Shown here: positions 49,777 through 51,149 of the stretch, piece by piece
Position numbering within the stretch: the stretch's first letter is position 1
Layout: each line of letters starts with the position of its first letter
Program-made: the position numbers and the translations under genes
From: an archaeon HR01
GTDB taxonomy: Archaea; Thermoproteota; Nitrososphaeria_A; Caldarchaeales; Caldarchaeaceae
Assembly (NCBI GenBank): GCA_002898355.1
Contig: BEHD01000015.1
Coordinates: 1 to 51,149, forward strand
Direction of reading: 5' to 3'
Length of the DNA stretch: 51,149 nt
Notes under the pieces: generated by a model
What the model saw: the letters and a program-made list of their open reading frames with translations, nothing else
Databases searched by the model: none
Told to the model about the DNA's origin: nothing

Positions 49777-49943
49777 CCACGGTCTGACGGCGGCACCGTC
49801 CCAACCAATGGGAGTCAGCTCCCAAGGGATGAACGGACGGCCTCCTACCGTGGAGACAAGATGAGGACCTGAGCCAATCACGCTTAGGTCTAAACACGGG
49901 CTAAGCCTCCATAAAACCCCGCAGCCGTATAACCCCAGGCACG
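49777..49943 (+). other. Pre-16S rRNA leader with inverted repeats
   Basis: The leader contains CCACGGT (49777-49783) and ACCGTGG (49847-49853), which can pair, and a hairpin GACCTGAG/CTTAGGTC (49866-49890). These are likely folding and processing elements of the precursor rRNA. No protein-coding frame is supported. Confidence 0.5.

Positions 49944-51149
<1,206 letters not shown>

Overview
The window comes from an archaeon, most likely a thermophilic member of the TACK superphylum (Thermoproteota in the broad sense, perhaps near Caldarchaeales/Aigarchaeota; the exact lineage cannot be settled by eye). The evidence is an archaeal-type 16S rRNA gene with a bulge-helix-bulge intron, an EF-1alpha/uS10 gene pair, an intron-containing tRNA-Leu, a VapBC pair, and TATA boxes about 26 nt before most start codons. 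The genes are tightly packed. Many convergent neighbours share or abut their stop codons, and many messages look leaderless. I used the TATA spacing to choose several start codons.

Layout. 1-3.8 kb: tRNA-Ser(GCT) and a BtuFCD/FecBCD-type ABC importer with a palindromic operator at its promoter. 3.8-5.6 kb: a Dph6-like ATP pyrophosphatase, tRNA-Leu(TAG) with an apparent D-loop intron, and VapBC. 5.7-13.9 kb: two divergent 3-hydroxyisobutyrate-dehydrogenase paralogues, a malyl-CoA-lyase-like enzyme, a coiled-coil membrane protein gene broken by one in-frame TAA, an amidohydrolase, a nitrilase, CoaBC and a small membrane protein. 13.9-27.2 kb: MmgE/PrpD, acyl-CoA dehydrogenase, an M24 protein, aldehyde dehydrogenase, a 2-oxoacid dehydrogenase set (E1alpha, E1beta, and an E2 split into separate lipoyl and catalytic proteins), an acetyl-CoA hydrolase/transferase, two luciferase-like oxidoreductases and a ParB-cyclase fusion. 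27.2-32.1 kb: a complete branched-chain amino acid ABC importer (LivKHMGF). 32.1-43.3 kb: an orphan molybdenum hydroxylase large subunit followed by a run of small catabolic or detoxification enzymes (VOC, alpha/beta hydrolase, M24, RidA, OsmC, cupin, a third dehydrogenase paralogue, CMD), an MFS transporter and a third luciferase-like enzyme. 43.3-49.7 kb: tyrosine/phenylalanine biosynthesis (TyrA and a chorismate mutase-aminotransferase fusion), uS10, EF-1alpha, a CaiB-type CoA-transferase, Upp and a YbaK-type deacylase. 49.9 kb to the end: the 5' part of the 16S rRNA gene with a 226-nt intron.

How the genes fit together. The Liv importer, 2-oxoacid dehydrogenase parts, acyl-CoA dehydrogenase, 3-hydroxyisobutyrate dehydrogenases, aldehyde dehydrogenase and CoA-transferases together suggest a heterotroph degrading branched-chain amino acids or similar carboxylic acids. 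That is an inference: the hydratase, the CoA-hydrolase and E3 are not in this window.

The most unusual items are the ParB-cyclase fusion protein, the noncanonical tRNA-Leu, the 16S intron, the split E2, the chorismate mutase-aminotransferase fusion with altered mutase residues, and the TAA-interrupted coiled-coil gene.
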